Below, one piece after another: positions 8,416-15,914 of a stretch of 64,000 bases of DNA; position 1 is the stretch's first letter, and each line of letters starts with the position of its first letter. Below the pieces are notes generated by a model. That model was not told the origin of the DNA and did not search any database. It worked only from the letters and a program-made list of their open reading frames with translations. The stretch comes from Lachnospiraceae bacterium (GTDB taxonomy: Bacteria > Bacillota > Clostridia > Lachnospirales > Lachnospiraceae). A program made the position numbers and the translations under genes. The stretch spans positions 50,544 to 114,543 of the forward strand of contig JAFSLV010000020.1 of the NCBI GenBank assembly GCA_017448245.1, read 5' to 3'.

Positions 8416-9750
8416 ATGAGCAAGGAGATTCGTTTTGACTATGCAAAGGCCCTTCCGTTTTTTTCCGAAGCGGAGCTCGATTCGATGGAGGCGCAGATCC
8501 TTTGCGCAAAAGAGGTGCTGCTGTCCAAAAAGGGGGCGGGCGCGGACTTCCTGGGATGGATCGATCTGCCCGTAGATTATGATAAAGATGAGTTTGCAAG
8601 AATCAAAGAAGCCGCCGCAAAGATCCGCAAAGACTCCGAGGTCCTCATCGTCATCGGTATCGGGGGCTCCTACCTCGGCGCAAGATGCGCGATTGAATAT
8701 ACGCACGGCGCTTTTTATAACCAGGCGGAAAAGCCGGAGATCTATTTCTGCGGCAATTCGATCTCGGCGGCCTATCTGTCGGATCTTTTGGATCTCGTGG
8801 GAGAGCGTGACTTCAGCGTCAATATCATCTCCAAATCGGGAACGACGACGGAGCCCGGCATCGCCTTCCGCATATTCAAGGAAAAACTGATCGCAAAATA
8901 CGGCGAGGCGGAAGCCGTGAAACGTATCTACGCCACAACCGACAAGGCAAAGGGCGCGCTGAAAAACGAAACGGATGACAAGGGCTATGCCGCCTTTGTC
9001 GTGCCGGACGATGTCGGCGGACGTTTCAGCGTACTGACCGCGGTCGGCCTTTTGCCGATCGCCGTCTCCGGCGTCGATATCGATGCTCTTATGGAGGGAG
9101 CGCGGGCGATGCGGAAAAAGGCGCTCGATGCTCCGTATAAGGAAAATGACGCCCTGCTTTATGCCGCGATCCGCAACCTCCTCCACCGCAAGGGCAAGGC
9201 GGTCGAGATTCTCGTCAATTACGAACCGACAATGCATCATCTCTCCGAATGGTGGAAGCAGCTCTTTGGCGAATCGGAGGGCAAAGACGGAAAGGGGATC
9301 TATCCCGCAAGCGTCGACTTTACGACGGATCTGCACTCCATGGGGCAGTTTATCCAGGATGGCAGCCGCATCCTTTTTGAGACGGTGCTACATGTCGAAG
9401 AGAGCCGCCGCTCTCTTGTGATCCCAAAGGACGAAAAGGATCTTGACGGGCTCGGTTATCTGGCGGGGCAGACCGTGGAATTTGTCAACGAACAGGCGAT
9501 GACGGGAACCGTCCTTGCGCATACGGACGGGGGCGCGCCCAATCTCATGCTGCACATTCCCGCCCAGGACGCGTACAGCCTCGGGCAGATCTTTTATTTC
9601 TTTGAATTTGCCTGCGGCGTCTCCGGATATCTGCTGGGCGTCAACCCCTTTGACCAGCCCGGCGTCGAAAGCTATAAGAAAAACATGTTTGCACTGCTCG
9701 GGAAACCGGGCTATGAGGAGCTGTCCGAGGCGCTGCGTAAACGGCTGTGA
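8416..9750 (+). CDS. pgi: Glucose-6-phosphate isomerase
   Basis: Interconverts glucose 6-phosphate and fructose 6-phosphate in glycolysis. The 444 residues match the short Gram-positive PGI class. Visible motifs are the SIS-fold [16 protein letters not shown] near residue 75, the phosphate-binding [14 protein letters not shown] near residue 140 and a C-terminal [18 protein letters not shown] followed by GAGGT precedes the ATG. The gene starts 3 bases after mtnN and is probably co-transcribed from the luxS promoter. A strong hairpin follows at 9774-9801. Confidence 0.95.
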   Translation: MSKEIRFDYAKALPFFSEAELDSMEAQILCAKEVLLSKKGAGADFLGWIDLPVDYDKDEFARIKEAAAKIRKDSEVLIVIGIGGSYLGARCAIEYTHGAFYNQAEKPEIYFCGNSISAAYLSDLLDLVGERDFSVNIISKSGTTTEPGIAFRIFKEKLIAKYGEAEAVKRIYATTDKAKGALKNETDDKGYAAFVVPDDVGGRFSVLTAVGLLPIAVSGVDIDALMEGARAMRKKALDAPYKENDALLYAAIRNLLHRKGKAVEILVNYEPTMHHLSEWWKQLFGESEGKDGKGIYPASVDFTTDLHSMGQFIQDGSRILFETVLHVEESRRSLVIPKDEKDLDGLGYLAGQTVEFVNEQAMTGTVLAHTDGGAPNLMLHIPAQDAYSLGQIFYFFEFACGVSGYLLGVNPFDQPGVESYKKNMFALLGKPGYEELSEALRKRL

Positions 9751-9773
9751 ACCGGCAGAAAGCGTTCTCCGAA

Positions 9774-9801
9774 TTGCGCCCCGCTGTTACGCGGGGCGCA
9801 A
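9774..9801 (+). terminator. Hairpin after pgi, probable terminator without T-run
   Basis: A perfect 11-bp GC-rich stem (TTGCGCCCCGC / GCGGGGCGCAA) with a 6-base loop lies 24 bases past the pgi stop. No T tract follows, so it may act as an mRNA 3' stabiliser or a weak terminator. Confidence 0.55.
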
Positions 9802-9856
9802 CTGTCTCAGACGATCAGACTGAACGGATTTAACAAATAACATCATAGGACTGCTT

Positions 9857-10165
9857 TTACTGCGTGAGATATATCGTGCAATACATGTACGCTACATATC
9901 CGCTTCGGTTAGTATTACCACCGCTTATCATTTGTACATTGGTCCAGCCGTTCTGGCTGTTATTTAGCTCCCGGTATCTTTCTCCGTATTGTAACAGTCC
10001 TATTTTTGTACCCTGTGTGCCCGGCGTTCCTCGCAGGACGACATTATACGCATTGATGTATCTCTTTTGTTTCTTCATTTTTTCTATGTGCTTTTGTAAT
10101 ATTTCGCACATTTCTTTTCGATCATCGCAGATACCGATGACGGTGGTTCCTTTTTTTGTCTTCAT
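9857..10165 (-). CDS. Small chimaeric ORF: truncated receiver-like N-terminus joined to an SH3b-like domain
   Basis: A 102-residue ORF starting 13 bases after the stop of the NYN gene on the same strand. Residues 8-35 (VIGICDDRKEMCEILQKHIE) look like the first strand and helix of a LytTR-type response regulator, including the acidic DD pair. From about residue 40 the sequence switches to a bacterial SH3-like pattern (VVLRGTPGTQGTKIG, NGWTNVQM, SGYVAYMYC). A cytosolic receiver start and an SH3b domain that usually acts outside the cell do not belong together, so this may be the scar of a deletion joining two genes. There is a weak GGGG ribosome site before the ATG. Function unknown. Confidence 0.4.
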   Translation of the reverse strand: MKTKKGTTVIGICDDRKEMCEILQKHIEKMKKQKRYINAYNVVLRGTPGTQGTKIGLLQYGERYRELNNSQNGWTNVQMISGGNTNRSGYVAYMYCTIYLTQ

Positions 10166-10178
10166 TATTCCCCGCGTG

Positions 10179-11195
10179 TTATCCCTCACTTTTTTTGCGC
10201 CGCGTCGCGCGCTTTCTTGTGCTTTTTTGCGCGGTATCGATCGCCAGCTCGGCCTCTGTATTGCCGACGATCCTGACGCAGGAAATCTTGCGCTCCAAAA
10301 AGGCGGAAAACTTGGTGACACCGTTCTGGCGGATCGTCGCGTTCAGGGACGGGTTGATTTTTTCAAGTTCGTCCTTGAGGCGGCCGATGTTCATCACGGT
10401 GGTTGCGTTGTCCGCATAGATTTTTTGGATCTGATCCTCCACGTCCGATAAGGAGGAGACCTTAAGCGACACCCAGGTGGCAAAATCCCTGGTCTCTACC
10501 GTCAGTGACGCAAAATCCTTGACAAAGGTCGAGAGCTTGGAGTAATTATAATTGCGGATATCAAAGTCCGGATAGATTTTTGTCAGACGCGAGCCGATCT
10601 CGCCAAGGCCTGTTTCCTTGCCCTGTGCGGTATTGTCGTTGATCATGTTGATGATGGTATTTTCAAGCGCCTTTTTGGAGACGACATCCTGTGCGCCGGC
10701 GTGTGAGGGCATGTCGTCCTCCGGCTGGTCTTCAGCCTGCTCCGCCTCGGACTGCAAGACATCCAGAAAGATAAAGCGTTCGCAGGAGGCGCGGAAGGCT
10801 TCCGGCGTCTTCTTTTCTCCCATGCCGATCACGACCTTGCCGGCCTCCCGGATTCTGGTCGCCAGATAATTAAAATCGGAATCACTCGATACGATACAAA
10901 AGCCCTCGACCCCTCCGGTATAGAGGATATCCATGGCATCAATGATGAGCCCGATATCCGAGGCGTTTTTGCCGGGGGTATTATTGGCCTGCATGACGGG
11001 GGTGAGCGAGTATCTGGACGCGACATTGAGCCAGCGTTTTAGGCGGTTCTGCGACCAGTCCCCGTACATCCTGCGGATCGTGACCTTTCCGTACTTGGAC
11101 AGCTCCGACAGAATGCTTTCAATATAGCGCGCGGCGACATTGTCGACGTCGATCAGCAGCGCGAGGTTGATATCCCTGTTTTCTTCGAGTTGCAT
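10179..11195 (-). CDS. NYN-domain (LabA/DUF88-type) protein with C-terminal OST-HTH/LOTUS-like domain
   Basis: A 338-residue cytosolic protein. The N-terminal 150 residues form a NYN nuclease-like PIN fold: ALLIDVDNVA near residue 12 supplies the acidic metal ligands, followed by KNASDIGLIIDAMDIL and SSDSDFNYLATRIREAGKVVIGMG. After an acidic linker, residues about 185-255 look like the OST-HTH/LOTUS fold (GLGEIGSRLTKIYPDFD, YNYSKLSTFVKDF), which binds RNA, often G-rich. A second partial copy may follow, with a basic tail. NYN proteins of this class are suspected RNases, but bacterial roles are mostly unknown. It diverges from murG with a 43-base gap. Confidence 0.85.
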   Translation of the reverse strand: MQLEENRDINLALLIDVDNVAARYIESILSELSKYGKVTIRRMYGDWSQNRLKRWLNVASRYSLTPVMQANNTPGKNASDIGLIIDAMDILYTGGVEGFCIVSSDSDFNYLATRIREAGKVVIGMGEKKTPEAFRASCERFIFLDVLQSEAEQAEDQPEDDMPSHAGAQDVVSKKALENTIINMINDNTAQGKETGLGEIGSRLTKIYPDFDIRNYNYSKLSTFVKDFASLTVETRDFATWVSLKVSSLSDVEDQIQKIYADNATTVMNIGRLKDELEKINPSLNATIRQNGVTKFSAFLERKISCVRIVGNTEAELAIDTAQKSTRKRATRRKKSEG

Positions 11196-11226
11196 AATTT
11201 ATTGATCTCCTTTTGTTTTTTTCTGT

Positions 11227-11232
11227 TATAAT
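11227..11232 (+). promoter_or_regulatory. -10 box of a possible leaderless promoter for murG
   Basis: TATAAT ends 6 bases before the murG ATG, and no Shine-Dalgarno sequence lies in between or just upstream. A leaderless transcript is the simplest reading. Confidence 0.4.
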
Positions 11233-11238
11233 GTTGCT

Positions 11239-12309
11239 ATGGCTAAAAAAATCATTCTCACCGGCGGCGGCACCGCCGGACATGTAACCCCCAACCTTGC
11301 CCTGATTCCCCATCTGCAGGAAAGGGGATATGATATCGCCTACATCGGCACACGCGACGGCATCGAAAAGAAGCTGATCGCGGATTTCAACATCCGTTAC
11401 TACGGCATCTCCGCCGGCAAGCTGCGCCGGTACTTTGACGCCAAAAACTTTTCCGATCCCTTTCGCGTACTCAAGGGTTTTCATGACGCGGGCAAAGTCT
11501 TAAAGGAAGAACGCCCCGACGTCATTTTTTCCAAGGGCGGCTTTGTGTCGGTGCCGGTGATTCATGCGGCAAGGAGCAAAAAAATCCCCTGCATCCTGCA
11601 CGAATCGGATCTGACGCCCGGGCTTGCCAACAGGCTCTGCATTCCCTTTGCCAAAAAAGTCTGTTGCAATTTCCCGGAGACACTGCAGTATCTCCCCGCG
11701 GAAAAAACCGTTCTGACCGGAACGCCGATCCGGGAGGAACTGCGCAAGGGCGACAAAGAGGCGGGCCGGCGTTTTTGCGGCTTTACCGACGAAAAGCCCG
11801 TGATCATGGTGCTCGGCGGATCGCTCGGCGCCAAATCGATCAATGACTGCATGCGCGGCGCAATGGACGTCCTGATGAAGGAGTACAATATCATCCACAT
11901 CTGCGGCGACGAAAAGATGGACAATCTCAAGCTCACGACACCCGGCTATGCACAGTTTGAATACGTCAAAGCGGAACTGAAGGATCTCTTTGCGCTCTCT
12001 GATGTGGTGGTTTCCCGTGCGGGAGCCAATTCCATCTGTGAGCTTTTGGCCCTCAAAATCCCCAATGTCTTAGTCCCGCTTTCCGTCAAGAACTCGCGCG
12101 GTGACCAGCTCCTCAACGCACGATCCTTTGAGGCCCAGGGCTTTAGCACCGTCATCGAGGACGAGGATCTCGACGAGGATATCCTGATCGAAAAAATCAA
12201 TGAAGTCTACAAAAACCGTGCCGCCATCATCTCGCGGATGGAAGGCAGCGGACAGCCCGACGCCATCTCTTCGATCCTTTCGCTGATCGACGAGGTCTGC
12301 GCCTCTTAG
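11239..12309 (+). CDS. murG: UDP-N-acetylglucosamine--N-acetylmuramyl-(pentapeptide) pyrophosphoryl-undecaprenol GlcNAc transferase
   Basis: MurG adds GlcNAc to lipid I to make lipid II on the inner face of the membrane. The protein has 356 residues, the usual length, with the N-terminal glycine loop GGGTAGHVTPNLAL (residues 9-22), a second glycine loop VLGGSLGAKSIN, and the donor-site SRAGANSICELLALKIPNVLVPL near residue 260. It stands alone rather than in a dcw division cluster, common in Lachnospiraceae. Its stop overlaps the stop of the converging hydrolase gene by 4 bases. A TATAAT is 6 bases before the ATG and there is no ribosome site. Confidence 0.95.
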   Translation: MAKKIILTGGGTAGHVTPNLALIPHLQERGYDIAYIGTRDGIEKKLIADFNIRYYGISAGKLRRYFDAKNFSDPFRVLKGFHDAGKVLKEERPDVIFSKGGFVSVPVIHAARSKKIPCILHESDLTPGLANRLCIPFAKKVCCNFPETLQYLPAEKTVLTGTPIREELRKGDKEAGRRFCGFTDEKPVIMVLGGSLGAKSINDCMRGAMDVLMKEYNIIHICGDEKMDNLKLTTPGYAQFEYVKAELKDLFALSDVVVSRAGANSICELLALKIPNVLVPLSVKNSRGDQLLNARSFEAQGFSTVIEDEDLDEDILIEKINEVYKNRAAIISRMEGSGQPDAISSILSLIDEVCAS

Positions 12310-13217
12310 GGGCGGTCCGGATCGTGCTTTTTCATAAACGCATCGATCTGTGACCAGTAATGCGCCCCGTTCACCTCGATGCTCTTTAAATGTCCTGCCC
12401 CCAGAATAATGCTCAGCTGTCTTGTACAGTGCGCCGCCGCATAGAGACGTTTGGCACAGTCCGCATGGAGCTGTGTGTCCGCATCCCCGTGTAAAAAGAG
12501 CACCGGTGTCGTTGCGCATTCAAGCGCTGCCCGAACGTCCGCTTTTCCAATGTCATACCCCGCACGGATCCTTGTGACCAGTCTCAGGGCAAAAAGACGC
12601 AGCTTTAGCGGAAGCTTTGACGGATAGACATAGCGCAATATGCGGGACAGATACTCCGTAAGCGTCACGTAGGACGAGTCGCTGATCACCGCATATACCG
12701 CACCCGGCATATGCTCCGGGAGCGCAAAAAGTGCCGCGGCTGCCCCCGTGCCGAGGCCGTGCAATACGATCTTTGCGTCCGGATCCCTCTTTAGAATCCA
12801 GTGCACCAGGGTCAATACGTCATAGCGGTCATCATAGCCGTAGCCATAAAAGGTGCCGTCGCTCTCGCCATGCCCCTTGAAATCGGGGATCAGTACGCGC
12901 CTTCCCTGCGCCAGATAATGTGTGGCATAGGGAAAAAGATCTTCCGCACGGCTTTTTGTATCATGCAAAAGAATGCAATAGCGGTGCGGCACTTCCTTTT
13001 CCTCCGGTTCCAGATAAATCGCATGCAGGCGGAGCTGGTCGATCGAGAGCAGACGTACATCCGTGCGCCTTCCCTTAGGGGTGTTTTTGCGGATCGTACC
13101 CGCTTCCTCCTGCGGTCTTTTCCGGACGATTAGCTGAAAACACTTCTCGCCGAGAAAAAAACCGCCGCCGGTTACGGCGCTGACAAGGGTCCACAGCACT
13201 TTAGTCTTTTTGCTCAT
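12306..13217 (-). CDS. Alpha/beta hydrolase-fold protein lacking the nucleophile serine
   Basis: A 303-residue protein with an N-terminal membrane anchor, resembling the YqkD/DUF1100-type serine hydrolases of Bacillota. The fold landmarks are present: oxyanion segment ILLHDTKS, VLIPDFKGHGESDG, the acid in LFLHGDADT and the histidine in GAGHLKS. The nucleophile elbow reads HGLGTGAA where relatives have G-x-S-x-G, so glycine replaces serine. The start at 13217 was chosen because AAGGGGG lies 9 bases ahead; an in-frame ATG at 13226 directly abuts that site. The gene overlaps the 3' end of the upstream subtilase gene, suggesting co-translation. Probably a pseudoenzyme or one using another residue. 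Confidence 0.8.
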   Translation of the reverse strand: MSKKTKVLWTLVSAVTGGGFFLGEKCFQLIVRKRPQEEAGTIRKNTPKGRRTDVRLLSIDQLRLHAIYLEPEEKEVPHRYCILLHDTKSRAEDLFPYATHYLAQGRRVLIPDFKGHGESDGTFYGYGYDDRYDVLTLVHWILKRDPDAKIVLHGLGTGAAAALFALPEHMPGAVYAVISDSSYVTLTEYLSRILRYVYPSKLPLKLRLFALRLVTRIRAGYDIGKADVRAALECATTPVLFLHGDADTQLHADCAKRLYAAAHCTRQLSIILGAGHLKSIEVNGAHYWSQIDAFMKKHDPDRP

Positions 13218-14727
13218 CAGGCGCATCCCCCTTTTTCTTTGAGCGCGTCGTGAAAAACGCCACCGCCGAAACGATGAGAACGCCGGCTACCACGATCAGC
13301 GGAATCATCGGACGGATCCGGTCCATGGTGTCGAGAGGGGCCGCTTCCTCCGCCCTTTCGGGCGCAGACTCCTGTGTTTGTGATACGGTCTCCGCAGGCG
13401 TCTCCAATACCTCCTCCCCGGCTTCTTCGGGGATCTCTTCGGGAGGGGCTTCCTCTTCGCGCTCGCCAAGGAGCGTCACCAGAAACTCCGGCCGCTCAAA
13501 ACCCGCTGCGAGGAGCTGCTCCTCCAGCACCTGCGCCACCTCCAGGAGCTCCGGCTCCAAAAGCGCTTCTTCGTCGCCTCTTGCGGAGGCATTGGCGACC
13601 GCGCGCTGCACATCGAGATAGAGGATCGGATTGACATCCGGCAAAACCGAAGGATCCGTTGCCAGCATGCGGACGGGATCGATCAGGCCGTATCCCTCGT
13701 ACGTATCCCTTGTCAGAAGAAGGATATCCGCCGGATCTCCGGTGATCAGCGCCTCCTGAGCGGTTGCGGTGCGCACCATCAGCTGCAGGATCTGGTTGCC
13801 CGTGGCGTCCGGCCATTTTTGCATCGCAAGTGCACAGTAGGCGACCGCCACACTCGTTGCCGCTGAGCATCCGCCGCCGGTCGGCACAAAGACACCCCAG
13901 TCCTGTGCCTGCATCCACAGATCCTCGCCGGGTGCCGTAATATCGGTTCCCGGGTCCTCCACGTCGGAATAGGACTGCAGCAGCCGGTTCTCCCCGATCG
14001 CCTGCACCGTTACGATCCCCGGCCAGTAGCAGATCTCGTCGTCATCGTCCGCGGTCAGAAGATCCGCAAAGTCGAGCGCTATCCCGTTTTCGTCCACATA
14101 CATCTCCGGTACCGTCTCCTCGTCGAGCGCCACCGTCTCGTTGGCATGTGCGACAAAGATGGGGATGCCCCTGCGGATGGCTTCCAGAAAATACGGGTAC
14201 TGCACATCGTAAAAGCTCAGCCCTCCCGCGGGGATCAGGACAATGTCGACCCCGTCCTCGAGCGCAAGCCGCATCGCCTCGTCATAGATATCTCCGCCGG
14301 TCAGCGCATCGTCCTCGCTGCAGACCGCCGCATAATGATAGATCGTGGCGCCCGGCGCAATCCCGTCCGGCGCACCGCCGACAACGGCGCCTTCGGAGTT
14401 TCCGACAATCAGCGACACCATGTCCGTTGCGTGATAGGCAATGTCAAAATCATCGGATACCGGGGGGATGCCTTCGCCGTAGTAGGTCGTGATCGCCTCG
14501 TTGCGCAGCACGATGTCCGCCCCCGCAAGCCAGGGAACATCCGGGTTGATCAGCGTGTCGATGTCCGCGATCTTCACGCCGCTTCCGTCAAGTCCCTCCT
14601 GCCTGGCCTCCGCAATGCCGAACTCGTCATAATACCAGTATCCGGGGTCCGCCGCACGGACCGTGACAGACAGCATACAGATCAGAAGCAGCGCGGACAG
14701 GATGGATGTGCGTTTTAAGCCGTTCAT
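13201..14727 (-). CDS. Membrane-anchored subtilase-like (S8) serine protease, mycosin-like layout
   Basis: A 508-residue exported protein with a signal peptide (about residues 1-26, cleavage after VRAA), a divergent S8 peptidase domain, a Pro/Glu-rich linker (about 425-470), a C-terminal membrane helix (about 476-495) and a charged cytoplasmic tail. The triad can be placed as Asp57 in IADIDTLI, His99 in YHATDMV and Ser288 in GGGCSAATS, with Asn196 as oxyanion residue. The usual DTG, HGT and GTS signatures have all drifted. This signal-peptidase-S8-TM layout is that of mycosins, but no ESX/WXG100 gene is in the window. The hydrolase gene overlaps its 3' end by 17 bases. Confidence 0.8.
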   Translation of the reverse strand: MNGLKRTSILSALLLICMLSVTVRAADPGYWYYDEFGIAEARQEGLDGSGVKIADIDTLINPDVPWLAGADIVLRNEAITTYYGEGIPPVSDDFDIAYHATDMVSLIVGNSEGAVVGGAPDGIAPGATIYHYAAVCSEDDALTGGDIYDEAMRLALEDGVDIVLIPAGGLSFYDVQYPYFLEAIRRGIPIFVAHANETVALDEETVPEMYVDENGIALDFADLLTADDDDEICYWPGIVTVQAIGENRLLQSYSDVEDPGTDITAPGEDLWMQAQDWGVFVPTGGGCSAATSVAVAYCALAMQKWPDATGNQILQLMVRTATAQEALITGDPADILLLTRDTYEGYGLIDPVRMLATDPSVLPDVNPILYLDVQRAVANASARGDEEALLEPELLEVAQVLEEQLLAAGFERPEFLVTLLGEREEEAPPEEIPEEAGEEVLETPAETVSQTQESAPERAEEAAPLDTMDRIRPMIPLIVVAGVLIVSAVAFFTTRSKKKGDAPDEQKD

Positions 14728-14738
14728 AAGTCCTCCCG

Positions 14739-15503
14739 TTACAAATCAATCACCAGACCGACCGGACAATGATCCGAACCCTCGATCTCCCCGTAGATCA
14801 CCGCGTCCTTCAGTCTTTCTTTGAGCGCTTCAGAAACCAGATAATAATCGATGCGCCATCCGGCATTGTTTTTTCTCGCCTGAAAGCGGTAGCTCCACCA
14901 GCTGTAGGCGCCTTCCAGGTCCGGATAAAAATGCCGGAACGTATCGACAAAGCCCGCATCCAAAAGCGCCCTGAATTTATCCCGCTCCTCATCGGTAAAG
15001 CCTGCGCTATGGTGGTTGGACGCGGGGTTTTTCAGATCGATTTCCCGGTGCGCCACGTTTAAGTCCCCGCAAACGATCACGGGCTTTTTCTTTTCCAGCC
15101 CCTTGAGATATCCGCGGAAATCATCCTCCCAGCGTTGTCTGTAGGATAAGCGCGAAAGGTCCTGTTTGGAATTGGGGGTATAGACGGTGACAACATAGCA
15201 GGCGGCCAGTTCTGTTGTAATGATGCGGCCTTCATGGTCATGCTCGTCGATACCCATGCCACAGGTGACACCGCATACGTCAATCCCTTCTTTGACAAAT
15301 ACGGCCGTACCGGAATAGCCTTTTTTGTCCGCATAGCTCCAGTATTGCCCGTAACCGGCAAGTTCCATTTCGATCTGGCCTTCCTGCAGTTTGGTCTCCT
15401 GCAGGCTCAACATGTCCGGGTTCTCCTTCCGTACAAAGGGATAGAAGGGTTCTTTTTGTGTGCAGGCACGCAACCCGTTGACGTTCCAGGAAATCAGCTT
15501 CAA
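14739..15503 (-). CDS. xth: Exodeoxyribonuclease III
   Basis: An AP endonuclease and 3'-5' exonuclease of base-excision repair, 254 residues. Visible are KLISWNVNGLRA at the N-terminus, the metal-binding glutamate in LSLQETKLQ, VYTPNS, CGDLNVAH, the WRIDYYLVS segment and the C-terminal SDHCPVGL with the catalytic Asp-His. The start is a TTG at 15501-15503, because the family begins at this point and a GGGGGG site lies 6 bases upstream; the frame is open further upstream but that part has no family match. It starts 11 bases upstream of nothing known and ends 11 bases before the subtilase start. Confidence 0.93.
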   Translation of the reverse strand: MKLISWNVNGLRACTQKEPFYPFVRKENPDMLSLQETKLQEGQIEMELAGYGQYWSYADKKGYSGTAVFVKEGIDVCGVTCGMGIDEHDHEGRIITTELAACYVVTVYTPNSKQDLSRLSYRQRWEDDFRGYLKGLEKKKPVIVCGDLNVAHREIDLKNPASNHHSAGFTDEERDKFRALLDAGFVDTFRHFYPDLEGAYSWWSYRFQARKNNAGWRIDYYLVSEALKERLKDAVIYGEIEGSDHCPVGLVIDL

Positions 15504-15509
15504 TCCGTT

Positions 15510-15515
15510 CCCCCC
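15510..15515 (-). promoter_or_regulatory. Ribosome-binding site fixing the TTG start of exonuclease III
   Basis: GGGGGG on the minus strand, 6 bases before TTG at 15503. It decides for the TTG over the upstream ATG codons. Confidence 0.6.
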
Positions 15516-15603
15516 TTTTTTTAAGCTCCATATATGATTGTACCACAAAAACCGGTTTCTTGCGGCAAAAAAGAGACTTTCGTTATCACGCGTGCGCATG
15601 TTG

Positions 15604-15642
15604 AAAGACCGCGGTTTTTCAACGAAACCCGCGGTCTTTTTT
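15604..15642. terminator. Bidirectional intrinsic terminator
   Basis: An 11-bp stem (AAAGACCGCGG / CCGCGGTCTTT) with a 14-base loop, followed on the plus strand by a run of six T. On the minus strand it closes the lipoprotein/small-peptide unit, with only TTT after the stem. Confidence 0.75.
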
Positions 15643-15681
15643 GGCGTTGACCCTTGCCGGATAATCTGTTGCCGTTTCTTT

Positions 15682-15879
15682 CTATCTTAAATATGTTCCT
15701 GCAGCATATCCTGTCAGGCCTTTTACATCTCTGGTCTTCATTTCTCCATATCGCCATATATGTCCATCGATCATATAACCTGTTGCTGCCACGGCAGGAA
15801 GTGATGAATAATTTGCCATGGAAATTGCCACAAATAATGCCGCACTTGTTTTTACCATTCTTTTAACTGTCTTATTCAT
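15682..15879 (-). CDS. Small secreted peptide of unknown function
   Basis: A 65-residue ORF with a strong ribosome site (AAAAGGAGG, 5 bases before ATG) and a classical signal peptide: a basic start (MNKTVKRMVK), a hydrophobic core (TSAALFVAISM) and an AVAA cleavage region near residue 32. The mature part is only about 33 residues, with Gly, Tyr and Trp and no cysteine. It lies 35 bases behind the large lipoprotein gene on the same strand and ends 40 bases before a terminator, so the two probably form a two-gene transcript. I do not recognise the family. A truncated secreted protein is an alternative. Confidence 0.6.
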   Translation of the reverse strand: MNKTVKRMVKTSAALFVAISMANYSSLPAVAATGYMIDGHIWRYGEMKTRDVKGLTGYAAGTYLR

Positions 15880-15914
15880 CAGTTCCTCCTTTTAGCCGGG
15901 GTCCGCGCCGTTTT

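Noticed and set aside
8272-9336. Open frame antisense to pgi
   Set aside because: No motif or ribosome site; pgi is complete on the plus strand.
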